Source: Henckelia pumila (lineage: Eukaryota > Streptophyta > Magnoliopsida > Lamiales > Gesneriaceae). From it: a stretch of DNA of 64,000 bases. The DNA is taken from positions 2,108,001 through 2,172,000 of the forward strand of contig NC_133121.1 in the NCBI RefSeq assembly GCF_033568475.1, written 5' to 3'. Position numbers and translations under genes: made by a program. Under the pieces are notes generated by a model that did no database searches, was not told where the DNA came from, and saw nothing but the letters and a program-made list of their open reading frames with translations. Below, piece after piece: positions 37,020-47,401 of this stretch (the stretch's first letter is position 1; every line of letters begins with the position of its first letter).

Positions 37020-37159
37020 GAAAAACTGTTGTTAAAAGGGATCTAAAACCGATGTTAAAAGCTATGTTATTAAAGAGTGCGGTCAAAGACAACGGTTAAA
37101 AATCGTTGTCTTTGTAAGCCAACAACAACGGTTTGTCTATGAGCTTTTTTGTTGTAGTG

Positions 37160-37370
37160 AGCTAGTTTTGTTTAGCTTGTCTATTCGACGAGTTTGGGTC
37201 GGATTATAACTTTTTAGGTTATTACAGCATATGATTTTTTAACTTTCTTATTCTCAGTTTAAAGAAGAATTTATTTTTGTACTTCCAGTTGAATACACTG
37301 GCACAAGCACACATCTCTTATCCAACAAGAATATAATTGGCCGTGATCGAATTTAAGATCATCACTAGTT
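37160..37370 (+). pseudogene. Inverted duplicate of TAF1 intron 1 (right part)
   Basis: After the CACTA end, AGCTAGTTTTGTTTAGCTTG and later TTCCAGTTGAATACACT and GTGATCGAATTTAAGAT follow the TAF1 intron-1 sequence (13096 down to about 12920, reverse complement), with scattered substitutions and one 20-base insertion. The similarity fades at about 37370. Joined to 22982-23046 it forms one continuous copy of roughly 270 bp. Confidence 0.85.
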
Positions 37371-37605
37371 ATATTATTTTACTATATCATAATAGTATTT
37401 TTTTTATATTTATATTTCTCTCACCATTTCAATTTAAAATTTAATAAATTTTTATTTTAATAATTTATTTTAAAGTTACTTTATTCTGTTTTTTACGAAA
37501 GATTAACTTAACGTGCGTTTAATAATATATATATATATATATATATATTGAAATTTTAAAAACTATAAACAGAAAAGAGACTTTACCTCCGACCATTTCC
37601 AAAAC
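37371..37605. other. AT-rich spacer with (TA)n run
   Basis: AT-rich intergenic DNA with a (TA)n run at 37524-37548. The left target duplication AAAAC of the gypsy element lies at 37601-37605. Confidence 0.6.
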
Positions 37606-38040
37606 TGATAGGTTACACCTAAAAATTCAACTGGGCCTAAGCCCAATCATTAAGGTCCACTCCGAATATTTTTAAGGCCCAAGCTTATTTAAATATTATA
37701 TATATTTAATTCAAGCAGGCCCTGAATTCTACAAAAGCCCATAAGAGGCTCAAGCCCATGAGGCTCTCCAAATATCTATAAATAGCTCAAGTCACCTCAT
37801 TATTAAGGTACACACTTTCTTAAGCAATAGATCGCTCTACTCTCGATTATTATTCCTTGAGTAATAACTGACTTGAGCGTCGGAGTGCCTTCGCCGGGAA
37901 CCCTCCCGGCTCCTCTGACTTTGTTTTGTGACGTAGGAACAACCCACTGAAGATCTCCATCGGGAACATACAAGGACTTACTGATACTCCGGACTTTGCG
38001 GAAGCAACGTGTCACATACAAGTGATTTTTGGCTACATCA
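37606..38040 (+). repeat. 5' LTR of the gypsy element
   Basis: It starts TGATAGGTTACACCTAAAAA and ends TTTTTGGCTACATCA. It differs from the 3' LTR at three positions (C/T in AAATTCAACTGGG, G/A in GCAGGCCCTG, G/A in AACGTGTCAC). TATAAATAGCTCAAG at 37778-37792 is a likely TATA box. Confidence 0.95.
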
Positions 38041-38060
38041 GCTTGGCGCCGTCCGTGGGA
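38041..38060 (+). promoter_or_regulatory. Probable primer-binding site of the gypsy element
   Basis: GCTTGGCGCCGTCCGTGGGA follows the 5' LTR directly. TTGGCGCCGT-type sequences are the usual primer-binding region in Tat and Athila-like plant gypsy elements. The exact primer tRNA was not assigned. Confidence 0.6.
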
Positions 38061-38176
38061 AACTGTTCATTACGTCATTGAGAACACATATTACTTCAAA
38101 AATATCTCAAGGAAATATTAACAATGGAAACGCACCGCAGAGTATTACTCTCACCCGTGAAGACTTGACCGCGCTA

Positions 38177-39766
38177 ATGGAAAACACAGCCGCACTCGCA
38201 GCAAAAGATGCAGTTGCTCAGTACCTAGAAACTCGCAAGCGCAAAAGCAGCAAGAAAAAGGCTCAGACTGAAGGCTCGTCATCTCTTGACCCTAATAACG
38301 GAGACCCAAATAAAGATAAATCTAAAGTGAATGATAAAGATCAAGGGGGGACCAAGAAAAATACTACTCAGAAAGACGGTGAAGCAAGTGTTCACACAGT
38401 TCATGACATTTCTGGCGAAAACAAGATCACTAATCCAGCTCGGAAGGATGGATCTCGCACACATGTAACTGGAGAGAATATTTCCGCAATTTTGCCGTCA
38501 CGCCGAAGCCCCTTCACTGATGACATATTATCTGAAGCATTACCAAAGGGAGTCAAAATCCCCAGCTTACCTGAGTTCGATGGAACGAGTGACCCCCAAG
38601 ACCATATTGACAAATTCTACGCGAAAGCGGATTTGTATGATATCACAGATGCTGCATACTGCAAAATTTTCCGAACAACATTATCAGGAAGAGCGCTCAC
38701 ATGGTTCAACAAGTTACCCTCCGGATCTATTGCCAATTTGGAGCAACTTACTGACTGCTTCATCCAGCAATTCTCAATTAACAAAAAATACCCAAAAACA
38801 ACAGCATATTTGTTCACAGTCATTCAAAAAGAAGGAGAATGTCTGAGGGACTATGTTCGGCGATTTACTCATGCGGTGCACGAAGTCTTACATGTGAACC
38901 ATGATTTGTTAGCCGGAATAATGCAGCAAAACTTGCGTCATCGGAAGTTCAAGGAATCAATAGCGGGAAGGCCGCCCAAAAACCTAGAGGAATTACTGGA
39001 AAGAGCTGAGAAATACATTCGGGTTGAGGAATCTATTGAACCACACTACCTGAATAAAAGAAAGAGAGAAGAAGATAAACCAGATATTAGAAAGCGAGAC
39101 GAGAAGCGAATAGCACAGAGCCCCCGTCTCCAGAATACACCCCTCAATGCACGTCTGACCGATATACTGGTAGTGGCTGAAAAACAAGGATTGTTACGTC
39201 CCCCTCGCCCAATGCAGAATAACCCAAAGCGCCTACGTTCGGAAAAGTATTGTCATTTTCATAAAGATAAAGGCCATACTACAGAAGATTGCTTCAGTTT
39301 GCGAGCAGAAATTGAAAAACTCATAAAGCGCGGACATTTGGGGAATTTCGTGGACAAGTCCCGCGGTGAAAAACGAGACGACAGGCGTCGGGACGAACAA
39401 CCAAAACATGACTATCAAAAGCGCCATGACGAAGCTGGGAAACAGCATGAACGAGCGGATGAAAATTTGCCCTCGGGAGGGGTAATCGCCGTAATCACTG
39501 GGGGGCCTGCTTGTGGCGACTCGAACAATGCAAGAAAAGCTCTTCTGCGAGCAGCAAAAGGAACCAACAATTTATCCAGCCCCACATCCTTGTCAATATG
39601 TGAAGTTGGAACCATTCAAGATGGATTATCATTCAGTGACAAAGATCTGGAGAACCCTCGGGGTACCCATAATGATGCTTTAATCATCTCAGCCACAATC
39701 TCCAATTTTTGGGTAAAGAAAATTCTAGTGGATTCAGGAAGTTCGGCCGACATAATTTTTTCATAA
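38177..39766 (+). CDS. Gypsy gag and start of protease (frameshifted at its end)
   Basis: The first in-frame ATG at 38177 precedes a coiled, charged N-terminus. The frame is open upstream into the LTR but has no ATG there. The retrotransposon gag core begins around PEFDGTSDPQDHIDKFYAKA (38568) with TLSGRALTWFNKLPSGSI. A zinc-knuckle-like CHFHKDKGHTTEDC lies at 39250-39291, and the protease motif ILVDSGSSADI at 39721-39753. The ORF stops at 39766, just after the protease active site, because a poly-T run at about 39754-39760 appears one base too long. Reading on in the next frame restores the normal protease sequence. Whether this is real decay, an assembly error or recoding cannot be decided here. 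Confidence 0.88.
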   Translation: MENTAALAAKDAVAQYLETRKRKSSKKKAQTEGSSSLDPNNGDPNKDKSKVNDKDQGGTKKNTTQKDGEASVHTVHDISGENKITNPARKDGSRTHVTGENISAILPSRRSPFTDDILSEALPKGVKIPSLPEFDGTSDPQDHIDKFYAKADLYDITDAAYCKIFRTTLSGRALTWFNKLPSGSIANLEQLTDCFIQQFSINKKYPKTTAYLFTVIQKEGECLRDYVRRFTHAVHEVLHVNHDLLAGIMQQNLRHRKFKESIAGRPPKNLEELLERAEKYIRVEESIEPHYLNKRKREEDKPDIRKRDEKRIAQSPRLQNTPLNARLTDILVVAEKQGLLRPPRPMQNNPKRLRSEKYCHFHKDKGHTTEDCFSLRAEIEKLIKRGHLGNFVDKSRGEKRDDRRRDEQPKHDYQKRHDEAGKQHERADENLPSGGVIAVITGGPACGDSNNARKALLRAAKGTNNLSSPTSLSICEVGTIQDGLSFSDKDLENPRGTHNDALIISATISNFWVKKILVDSGSSADIIFS

Positions 39767-42700
39767 TGCATTCGTAAAGTTGGGTATTAGTAATGCACAG
39801 TTAACTCCAGTCAACACTCCACTAGTCGGATTTTCCGGAGAAATAGTTGAAGCTTTGGGAGAGGTAACGCTTCCTCTATCCTTGGGTTCTTACCCCAAGC
39901 GGTCTACTAAAATGGTGAAATTCCTTGTGGTAAAAGCTTCATCTGCGTACAATGTGATATTGGGACGACCAAGTCTCAATATATTCCAAGCCATCGGATC
40001 GACATATCATATGAAGCTGAAGTTTCCGACTCCAGGAGGAGTAGGAGAAGCCCTTGGTGATCATCGTCTAGCTAGAGAGTGTCATGTAGTGACTCTACGG
40101 GGTTCGTCAGAAAATCGGAAAAGACAAGTCTCTAGCGAGGAAAAACCACCAAAACCCGGAAAGCTTTTGCGTGAAAACGGAATTCATTTGGTGGATGAAG
40201 AAGCTGAGAGCAAAGAGAGAATAACAGCAACTGAAACTCTGAAACATGTGGCAATCATTCCAACTGATCCCAAGAAAACCCTAAAGATTGGGACCGAATT
40301 ACCTCCTGAGCTGGAAGAGAAGTTGAAAAATTTTCTTGGTCGCAATCTGGACGTGTTTGCTTGGGGTGATGAGCATCTGCCAGGAATACCTCATGAATAT
40401 GCGCTTCATCACCTCCGTGTTGATCCGAAAATGAGACCGGTGAAGCAAAAGAAAAGAGCATTTGGTCCAGAGAAAAATCGGCATATAGCCGCGGAAGTGG
40501 AGAAACTCTTAGTGGCAAAGTACATCAGGCCAGTTTCATACCCAGATTGGCTTGCAAATGTGGTTTTAGTACCAAAACCTGGAGGAAAGTGGCGTTTGTG
40601 TATAGATTTCACTGATCTCAACAAAGCATGCCCCAAAGATCCGTTTCCACTCCCTCGAATTGACTTGTTAGTCGATTCGACAGCAGGATGCGAGCTGCTC
40701 ACTTTTCTTGATGCATATCAAGGATACAATCAGATCGGCCTAGCGCCAGAAGACCGAGAAAAAGCAAGTTTCATCACTGATCGAGGAATTTATTGTTATG
40801 ATGTAATGCCGTTTGGCCTGAAAAATGCTGGAGCTACCTATCAGCGTTTGATAAATAGCATGTTCGAACAATTGATCGGGCGTAACATGGAAGTTTATAT
40901 AGATGACATGCTCGTCAAAAGTATTCAAGCATCTAATCATTTGGAAGATCTTGAGGAATGTTTCAGTATACTCAGAAAATACAGGATGAAACTTAATCCG
41001 GATAAATGCACTTTTGGTGTACGAGGAGGCAAATTTCTCGGTTATATGGTGTCAGAACGAGGAATAGAGGCCAACCCTGAAAAAATCAAAGCTATTTTAA
41101 ACATGAATCCTCCGAAGAGTGTAAAAGGCATCCAAGAATTGACAGGACGTTTGGCCGCCCTCAACCGATTTATCTCAAGATCTGCAGACAAGGGTTTACC
41201 ATTTTTCAAAATGTTGAGGAGTGGGAAAGGTTTTCAATGGACAGAAGAGTGTCAGCAAGCATTTGACGAGTTGAAAGTGCATCTGACCTCTCCGCCGTTG
41301 TTGGTGAAACCAAACGAAGGTGACACCCTGTTAATTTATCTGGCAATATCTGCGGAGGCGGTAAGTGCAGTATTGGTCTCTGAAGTAGGACGTGAGCACA
41401 AGCCAGTTTATTATATCAGTCGAACTTTACACGGAGCAGAATTAAGATATACAAAGATCGAGAAACTGGCACTGGCTTTGGTAATTGCAGCGAGAAAATT
41501 GCGTCCTTACTTTCACTCTCATCCAATAATTGTACTCACCAATCATCCTCTCAAACAAATTATCTCGAGTCCTGAAGCATCAGGAAGAATGGTTAAGTGG
41601 GCTGTTGAACTGAGCCAATATGGAATTGAATATCGCCCGCGTCCAGCGATTAAAGCACAAATTCTGGCTGATTTTCTAGTAGAAATGACAGTAACTCAAG
41701 AAGAGAGTTCCACCCAAACATGGATGGTTTATGTCGACGGGTCATCAACCTCTACGGGAAGCGGTGCAGGTATAGTTGTGGAGAGCCCACAGGGAGATAA
41801 ATTTCAATATGCCGTCAAATTTCTATTCCCTGCAACGAATAATGAGGCAGAATATGAAGCTTTCATCATGGGAATTAAATTGGCCCTATCAGTCGGAGCA
41901 AGAAGACTGACGATACACAGTGACTCCCAACTTATCGTCAGTCAAGTTAATGGAAATTATGAAGCAAAGGAAGATAAAATGTTTGCATACCTCACTCAAG
42001 TAAACGAGCTTCTCTCGCGTTTAGACAACTATGATATAAAGCAGATACCTAGAGGGGAAAATGAGTCAGCAGACCGCCTTGCCAAGTTAGCAAGCTCCTT
42101 GGCCAACATTGATAATAGGAAAATTACATTCCTAACTTATGGCAAGGAAGAAACTGATGGAAGTGATGTTACAGTCTTCTGTGCTGACAGCAAAGAGCCT
42201 AGTTGGAAAGATGAAATAATCGACTATTTAAAGCAAGAGAAACTACCTGCTAACCAAGTCGAAGCTCGAAAACTTAGAGTGAGAGCTGCTCGGTTCACGA
42301 TCATTGACGGAGAACTGTACAAAAGAGGTTTCTCTTCACCTTACCTAAAGTGTCTAACGCCAGCTAAGGGAAACTATGTGCTCCGTGAAATTCATGAAGG
42401 AATATGTGGAAATCATTTAGCTGGCAGAGCTCTCGCGGGGAAAGCATTGCGCCAAGGGTACTTTTGGCCAACGATGAAGCAAGATGCTATGGAGTTAGCA
42501 AAACATTGTCATGCATGTCAAGAGCATGCTAACTTCCATCACCAGCCGGCTACAACCTTACAGCCCCTGGAAAGTCCTCTACCTGTTGCTCAATGGGGAA
42601 TGGATTTGGTAGGTCCTTTTCCTCCTGCTACCGGACAAAGAAAATTTCTGATAGTAGCTGTGGATTATTTCACCAAATGGGTCGAAGCTGAACCATTGGC

Positions 42701-43430
42701 CAAAATATCCGAGAGAGATGTAATCAATTTCTTATGGAAGAATATAATATGCAGATTTGGCATTCCTCAAACCTTGGTTTCAGATAATGGAACTCAATTC
42801 TCTGGAGCGAAGATAAAAGACTGGTGCAGAGGACTCTCGATCAGGCAGTTCTTCACTTCTGTAGGGAATCCTCAAGCAAATGGGCAAACCGAGGTCACCA
42901 ACCGGACCATTCTACAGCACCTCAAAACACGCCTAGGCAATGCCAAAGGAAAATGGGTGGATGAGTTGCCAAGTGTTCTATGGGCATATCGAACCACTCC
43001 ACGCTCTTCAACTGGAGAATCTCCTTTCAACTTGGCCTACGGAGCGGAAGCTGTGGCTCCTGCCGAAATCGGAGAGCAATCATGGCGAGTGAAACAGTAC
43101 ACTCCATCTGGGAATGACCAAGCCCTCCGAATTTCATTGGACTTGGTGGATGAACTGAGAGATGGAGCTTCAACACGAGCCGAGAGATATCGAGCTTGTA
43201 TGACTAAAGCATACAATGACAGAGTCAAACCAAGATCTTTCCAAGTAGGAGATCTTGTATTGAGAAAATCTGACATCTTAAAGTCTGTGGGCAAGCTGGA
43301 TCCGAAATGGGAAGGCCCCTACAAAGTAATTGAAATTGTGAAGATGGGAACATATCGCCTCAAACATTCAGATGGAAGAATACTTCCCAGGCCTTGGAAC
43401 GTGGCCAACCTGAAGAAGTTTTATGCATAA
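39767..43430 (+). CDS. Gypsy pol: protease end, RT, RNase H, second RNase H, integrase
   Basis: This frame is open for about 1,216 codons to 43430 and has no start ATG of its own at the frameshift. Order: rest of protease (VILGRPSLNIFQ), RT (RLCIDFTDLNKACPKDPFPL; catalytic YIDDMLVKS near 40893), and RNase H with degenerate active site region (LISAEAVSAVLV-like, about 41330-41680). Next comes a second, archaeal-type RNase H (MVYVDGSSTSTGSGAG, NNEAEYEAFIMG, IHSDSQLIVSQVNG, about 41720-42070). The integrase follows with an H2C2 finger (HEGICGNHLAG ... CHACQEHAN) and D, D, E in WGMDLVGPF, SDNGTQFSG and NGQTEVTNRT. All catalytic residues appear intact. It ends with a GPYKVIEI-type C-terminal segment. 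Confidence 0.93.
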
Positions 43431-44064
43431 ACTGCAACTCTCGTCAATAATAGGCTAAATTTATCTTTTTTAGCATATTTTCCTTATGTTTTCATATTAC
43501 AATTTTGTGATACATTGTTCAACTAATTTGATTATTGTTTTTATATAAACAGATTACTTTGTCGAAAGCATATCATATCTCCTCTCCTATACTAACGCTT
43601 ACTTACGACATAAACGTCATAGACCCTAGCAATCATAAAAAATTCCCAACAGTAAGAGGCTTGGCCAGCCCCTTGGGACATTTGAACTTATGACGCTGTA
43701 AGAGGTCAGGACGACATAATAACATTATAAGTCCCGGGATACCTCACCACGCACCAAGTGGGTTTAGGAATTCCCCATGAGACAAAATCTTGGGAGATTG
43801 ATCCCCTCCCAAGTACTCCATTGTTAAAGCGATAGTATTTTATTCATCAAACAAGTATGCAATAGCAACTTCAAAATGCAAAAGAGATATGATAATCGAC
43901 AAATACTTACTTACTCAAAAAGAACAAAAAAAAAAGTCTATGACTTTGACTCTGTCACAAAAAAAAATTTTGCCCGAAAGTGGCAAGAAATAATAAAGCT
44001 AAACTGTTCCACGGTTTAGTCTCCATATAGCTTCGACACACACCGTCATTATTGGCTGTATAAG
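43431..44064. other. Spacer between pol and the antisense gene of the gypsy element
   Basis: Non-coding on both strands as far as seen. It contains A-rich runs near 43927 and the 3' end of the antisense transcription unit. Confidence 0.5.
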
Positions 44065-46149
44065 CTAAAAATTCGAACGCAAAGCTTCGATCATCTCCTC
44101 ATCACCCAGACCTCCCAGTAAATCTCCTAAGGGAGGATCCGAGTCATCTTCAACTCTGGCAAGACTAGGCTCCGGAATCTTTGGGTGAATCATCATAATA
44201 ATTTCCTCTGGAACTAGTTGAGTTTTCCGTAGTTCCTTGCGGCAATCCACTACAACTTCATCATGAATAACGATCGCCGCTGAATCACTTCATCTCTAAA
44301 ATCTGTGGACTCTCGGTAGCATTCAATTGCTTTTTCTCCAGTACTTCGCAAGAGATTCTTGCCTATTGACGAATTGAGAAAAGTCTCACCGGTCTCCGAT
44401 TCATGGGAATATTTTCCCTTAAGTAGCTCCATATCCTTGCACATTGCATCATACTTTTTGGATTTCTCTTCAAGCTCCTTTTGCGATTTGAGAAAATCAT
44501 CTCGGGCCTTAGCACCTTCCTCGCCGAGTCTTTTGCACTCTCCCCTTAATGACGCCAGCTCGTCATCAAATTTTCTCCCGGAATTTCGAGACCTCTCTTC
44601 TCGAAATTGAAAAGTTTGGGCAAGCTATAAAATCTGCAAAGACCCATAGATAAGGAGTATTGTTTACTACATAAAAATCATAACAAATATCAAACGTATA
44701 ATAATATACCTGGAAGGCAGACGAGGCAAGAGACCGAGTTAATACTTCGGTAGGCTGAGGCAGTAGATGCAACCTGTCATGATCTCCAATGAGATTAGCT
44801 CCGTTTCTCCAGCCAATGTCTGGATCTTTCAGATCCCAAAAAGATCCAGCATTACTTTTATGGTTCACACCCTCCAAGAACAAGTGACAACCCTCACGAG
44901 TGTCGGGAGGAACTGTTCGTTCATCTTCACGTCTTCTTTTTGGATTTATTCTACCATTAGCATTCTCCCTAGTACGGGTATCACGGTCAGCATCATTTCT
45001 TCTACCACCATTCCTTCGGTCACGAGTGTCAGTATTTTTAGATGGAGGACCAGAACAATTGACACGGTCGGATGGCCCGGGAGAGTTCCTCCTCCTTGGA
45101 ATCCCTTGGGAATTGTGATTACCTCGATCCATTGGTGACTCTTTTCTCGATGTCTTTGACGGAGTTTTCTCGTTTTTCTCTATGCAAGCGCGAACCTCCG
45201 CCAAACTTAATTTGTCACCTACAAACAAACACAAAGAGAAGAGTGACAATGATCAGTAAATAAATTTAATAAATTTTAAATTACCACGAGTAGAAGAATC
45301 CAAAGAAGACGCAAAATACAGTCATCAAAATTCAATTTGAACAAAGCATTACCGGCAGGAATCAAACTTTTTGGGTCAACCAACTCCTGGAAGAGGCCTA
45401 AGGAACGACATTTAAGTTGCAATTCACGGTGGATTTTGCTAAGAATAATTTTCCTATGGCCCGGACTCCAAACTATGGGAACCTCCCAACCATAATCCCA
45501 TACATAAACAAAATTTTTTCTCCAATCGTTTTTTGGAGATGGACAACGAGATAAAAACTTACAATCTCCCCGAGGTAGAAAATAAGTATAGGAACCCGGC
45601 ATGGAGCGACGCACCGAGAAAAGCGCATAGAATAAGTCTATAGTCGGGGACATTTTAATTTCACTCACTCTACGTAGGAAACACGTAAAGATAAGAATCG
45701 CACTTGGTGTTAATTGACTTAAACTCACCCCGAGACTATCTACAATTTCTATCAAAAGGGCATGAGGAGGGAGCGAGAAACCAAAATTAAAGTACTCCAG
45801 ATATACAGTAAAATATCCCGGAGGCGGTTCATGGCAAAGATCTCCATTTTTGGGAATCTTAAGGATATTTTTAGAGGATAAGTCAAATTTTTTACTTGGA
45901 CTTAAAATCTCTGACTCGTCCAAAAGACGCTCGCTCACTCCTCCCGAAGACTCTTCAGAACCACTATTATCACAAGAATTCGGGTTACTATCAATTTTTA
46001 AATAAGGTGATACCACTGTTTTCAAATCACTCAAAGAATATAGACACTCGTCAATTTCACTGTCACCGCTAGACCCCACTGGCGAGAGGGAAAGAGTATC
46101 TCGGTTAGCAACCAACACCGAAAATACTTTACCCCGTGGAGGATGCCCT
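44065..46149 (-). pseudogene. Antisense gene of the Tat-type element (PF04195-like), with introns
   Basis: The minus strand starts after an acceptor at 46150 (ATTGCAG) with HPPRGKVFSVLVANRD. It contains HEPPPGYFTVYLEYFNFGFS and DSLGVSLSQLTPSAIL, matching the putative gypsy-type transposon family (Pfam PF04195, Transposase_28). A 66-nt intron (45284-45219, GTAATT...TTTGTAG) leads to GDKLSLAEVRACIEKNEK and an Arg/Asn-rich stretch. A second intron (about 44711-44634) leads to a predicted coiled coil (DDELASLRGECKRLGEEG ... ESETGE) and an acidic end (LGDEEMIEALRSNF, stop at 44065). Damage: a frameshift before the first intron, an in-frame TAG just after the second, and a frameshift near 44255. 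Antisense ORFs in this position are known in Tat elements; their role is unknown. Confidence 0.75.
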
Positions 46150-47384
46150 GCAATTATTTTTTAGAAAAAATATATATATAAAATAAAAATATATATTTTA
46201 CCAAAAAATAATATTTTGTATAGATTAATTAAAAATAATAAAGCAATAATAGCATCAAATACGTGGCAATTGATTATATATGTTTATTAATATGGTTCCT
46301 GTATATATATGTATATATGCGTCTGTCCCTGTAGCCCGCGGTTTATCATCGTCAACTTCATCCACAACCGCCGGCCATTTTCTCCGACTAGCTTTCATCA
46401 ACCGACCTCTGCGAACCCGCCACCATCTTCAACAGCCACCATAGCTCCGTAGAGTCCAGATTTGGACAGCTTATATGCTAGTCCATGGCTGGAGCGTCGA
46501 CGAGAGTTCGTCACCGGAACATCGCCCGTCATCGAGCCCGTGCAAGTTCCTTTCCTTTCGAGTCCAGATTTGGGCATATCCACGATCAGTGGATGCGATC
46601 CCAGGGCTGGCACTTGATTCCTCGGCATTACCACGCCTTCGCCGATTCGGGTCCTTCTACAGTCACTTCCAGATTTGGGCGCGTTCGTGTCACCGGAACG
46701 CAACTTCATGGCGGGATTGTGCAGAACCCCGTGTTCGTCGCCGTACCTTGCCGTTTCCTCGTCGAACGCTGCTGCTGGTTTGGTCATGGATGAAGGAGCC
46801 GAGGACAACTGATGGAGTGGGAGGAAGGATAGACACGCGCATATACATACCATAAACACATACGTACGACAAACAATATGCATATGGATAAGTTTTCACG
46901 TGAAGCAGATAATAAAACAAAGTGATAAATAATAAATAAATATCACATATCAATTTTTAAATCAAGTTGTGTCATTGCTACCTGCCATATTGATTGCCTT
47001 TTCCCTTTGATTATTTTTAATGGACCGTGAGAAAACGAATTCTGCAAATACAAATAAAAAAGAAATTCAATGGGTTAGCACGTTGTGGTAAGCATACTGT
47101 GCTGCTGAATTTATAATCACAGTAGTTGGTAGAGTTCTACTGGGATTCTATAATTAATATTCTAGTAGGATTTTGATTCCTATCAATTACGCTCTAATTA
47201 TTATTCTGCTGGGATTTTAATTCTATTGCATCCCAGTCCTACTACGATTTCTCCATCTTGGTATATCCAGGTCGATCCCCGTAATTTTCGCAGTGGCTCA
47301 TAATATTCGTTCTCGGAAATTAAATTTCTGGCAATACTCCGGTAAAAAATCTACTCTCGATCCTCTCAACACATGCGACACGCC
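46150..47384. other. Region between antisense gene and 3' LTR, with a GC-rich block
   Basis: 46160-46320 is AT-rich. 46320-46830 is GC-rich, open on both strands, and carries TCCAGATTTGG three times (about 46457, 46563 and 46668). It may be the 5' exon or promoter of the antisense gene, but no protein was recognised and opposite-strand ORFs overlap fully. 46830-47384 is non-coding. Confidence 0.45.
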
Positions 47385-47401
47385 CGAGAGTGGGGGGCCT
47401 A
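47385..47401 (+). promoter_or_regulatory. Polypurine tract region of the gypsy element
   Basis: GAGAGTGGGGGGCCTATGA-like sequence abuts the 3' LTR start (TGATAGG) and fits a plus-strand primer. Confidence 0.65.

Larger units (their letters stand above)
23047..37159. mobile_element. Large CACTA transposon carrying captured host gene fragments and nested LTR elements
   Basis: Termini are CACTACAAGAAATATGGG and TTTTTTGTTGTAGTG, with 3-bp duplications AGC at 23044-23046 and 37160-37162. The flanking DNA rejoins precisely into the TAF1 intron-1 copy, which independently proves both ends. Subterminal arrays of ACAACGGTTTT and AAAACCGTTGTCTTT occur at 23080-23240 and 37030-37140. The element spans 14.1 kb, of which about 9.8 kb are later LTR insertions (24908-25850 and 26315-35202). 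The remaining 4.3 kb encode no transposase but hold broken exons resembling NUP205 and SPIKE1, with intron remnants. It is best read as a non-autonomous Pack-CACTA-type element. Confidence 0.88.

Noticed and set aside
38009..38176. Gag reading frame extending back into the 5' LTR
   Set aside because: It has no ATG there and would begin inside the LTR; the ATG at 38177 is the first usable start.
46398..46883. 161-codon minus ORF opposite 102-126-codon plus ORFs
   Set aside because: GC-rich sequence stays open on both strands by composition; no domain or splice context supports a particular frame.
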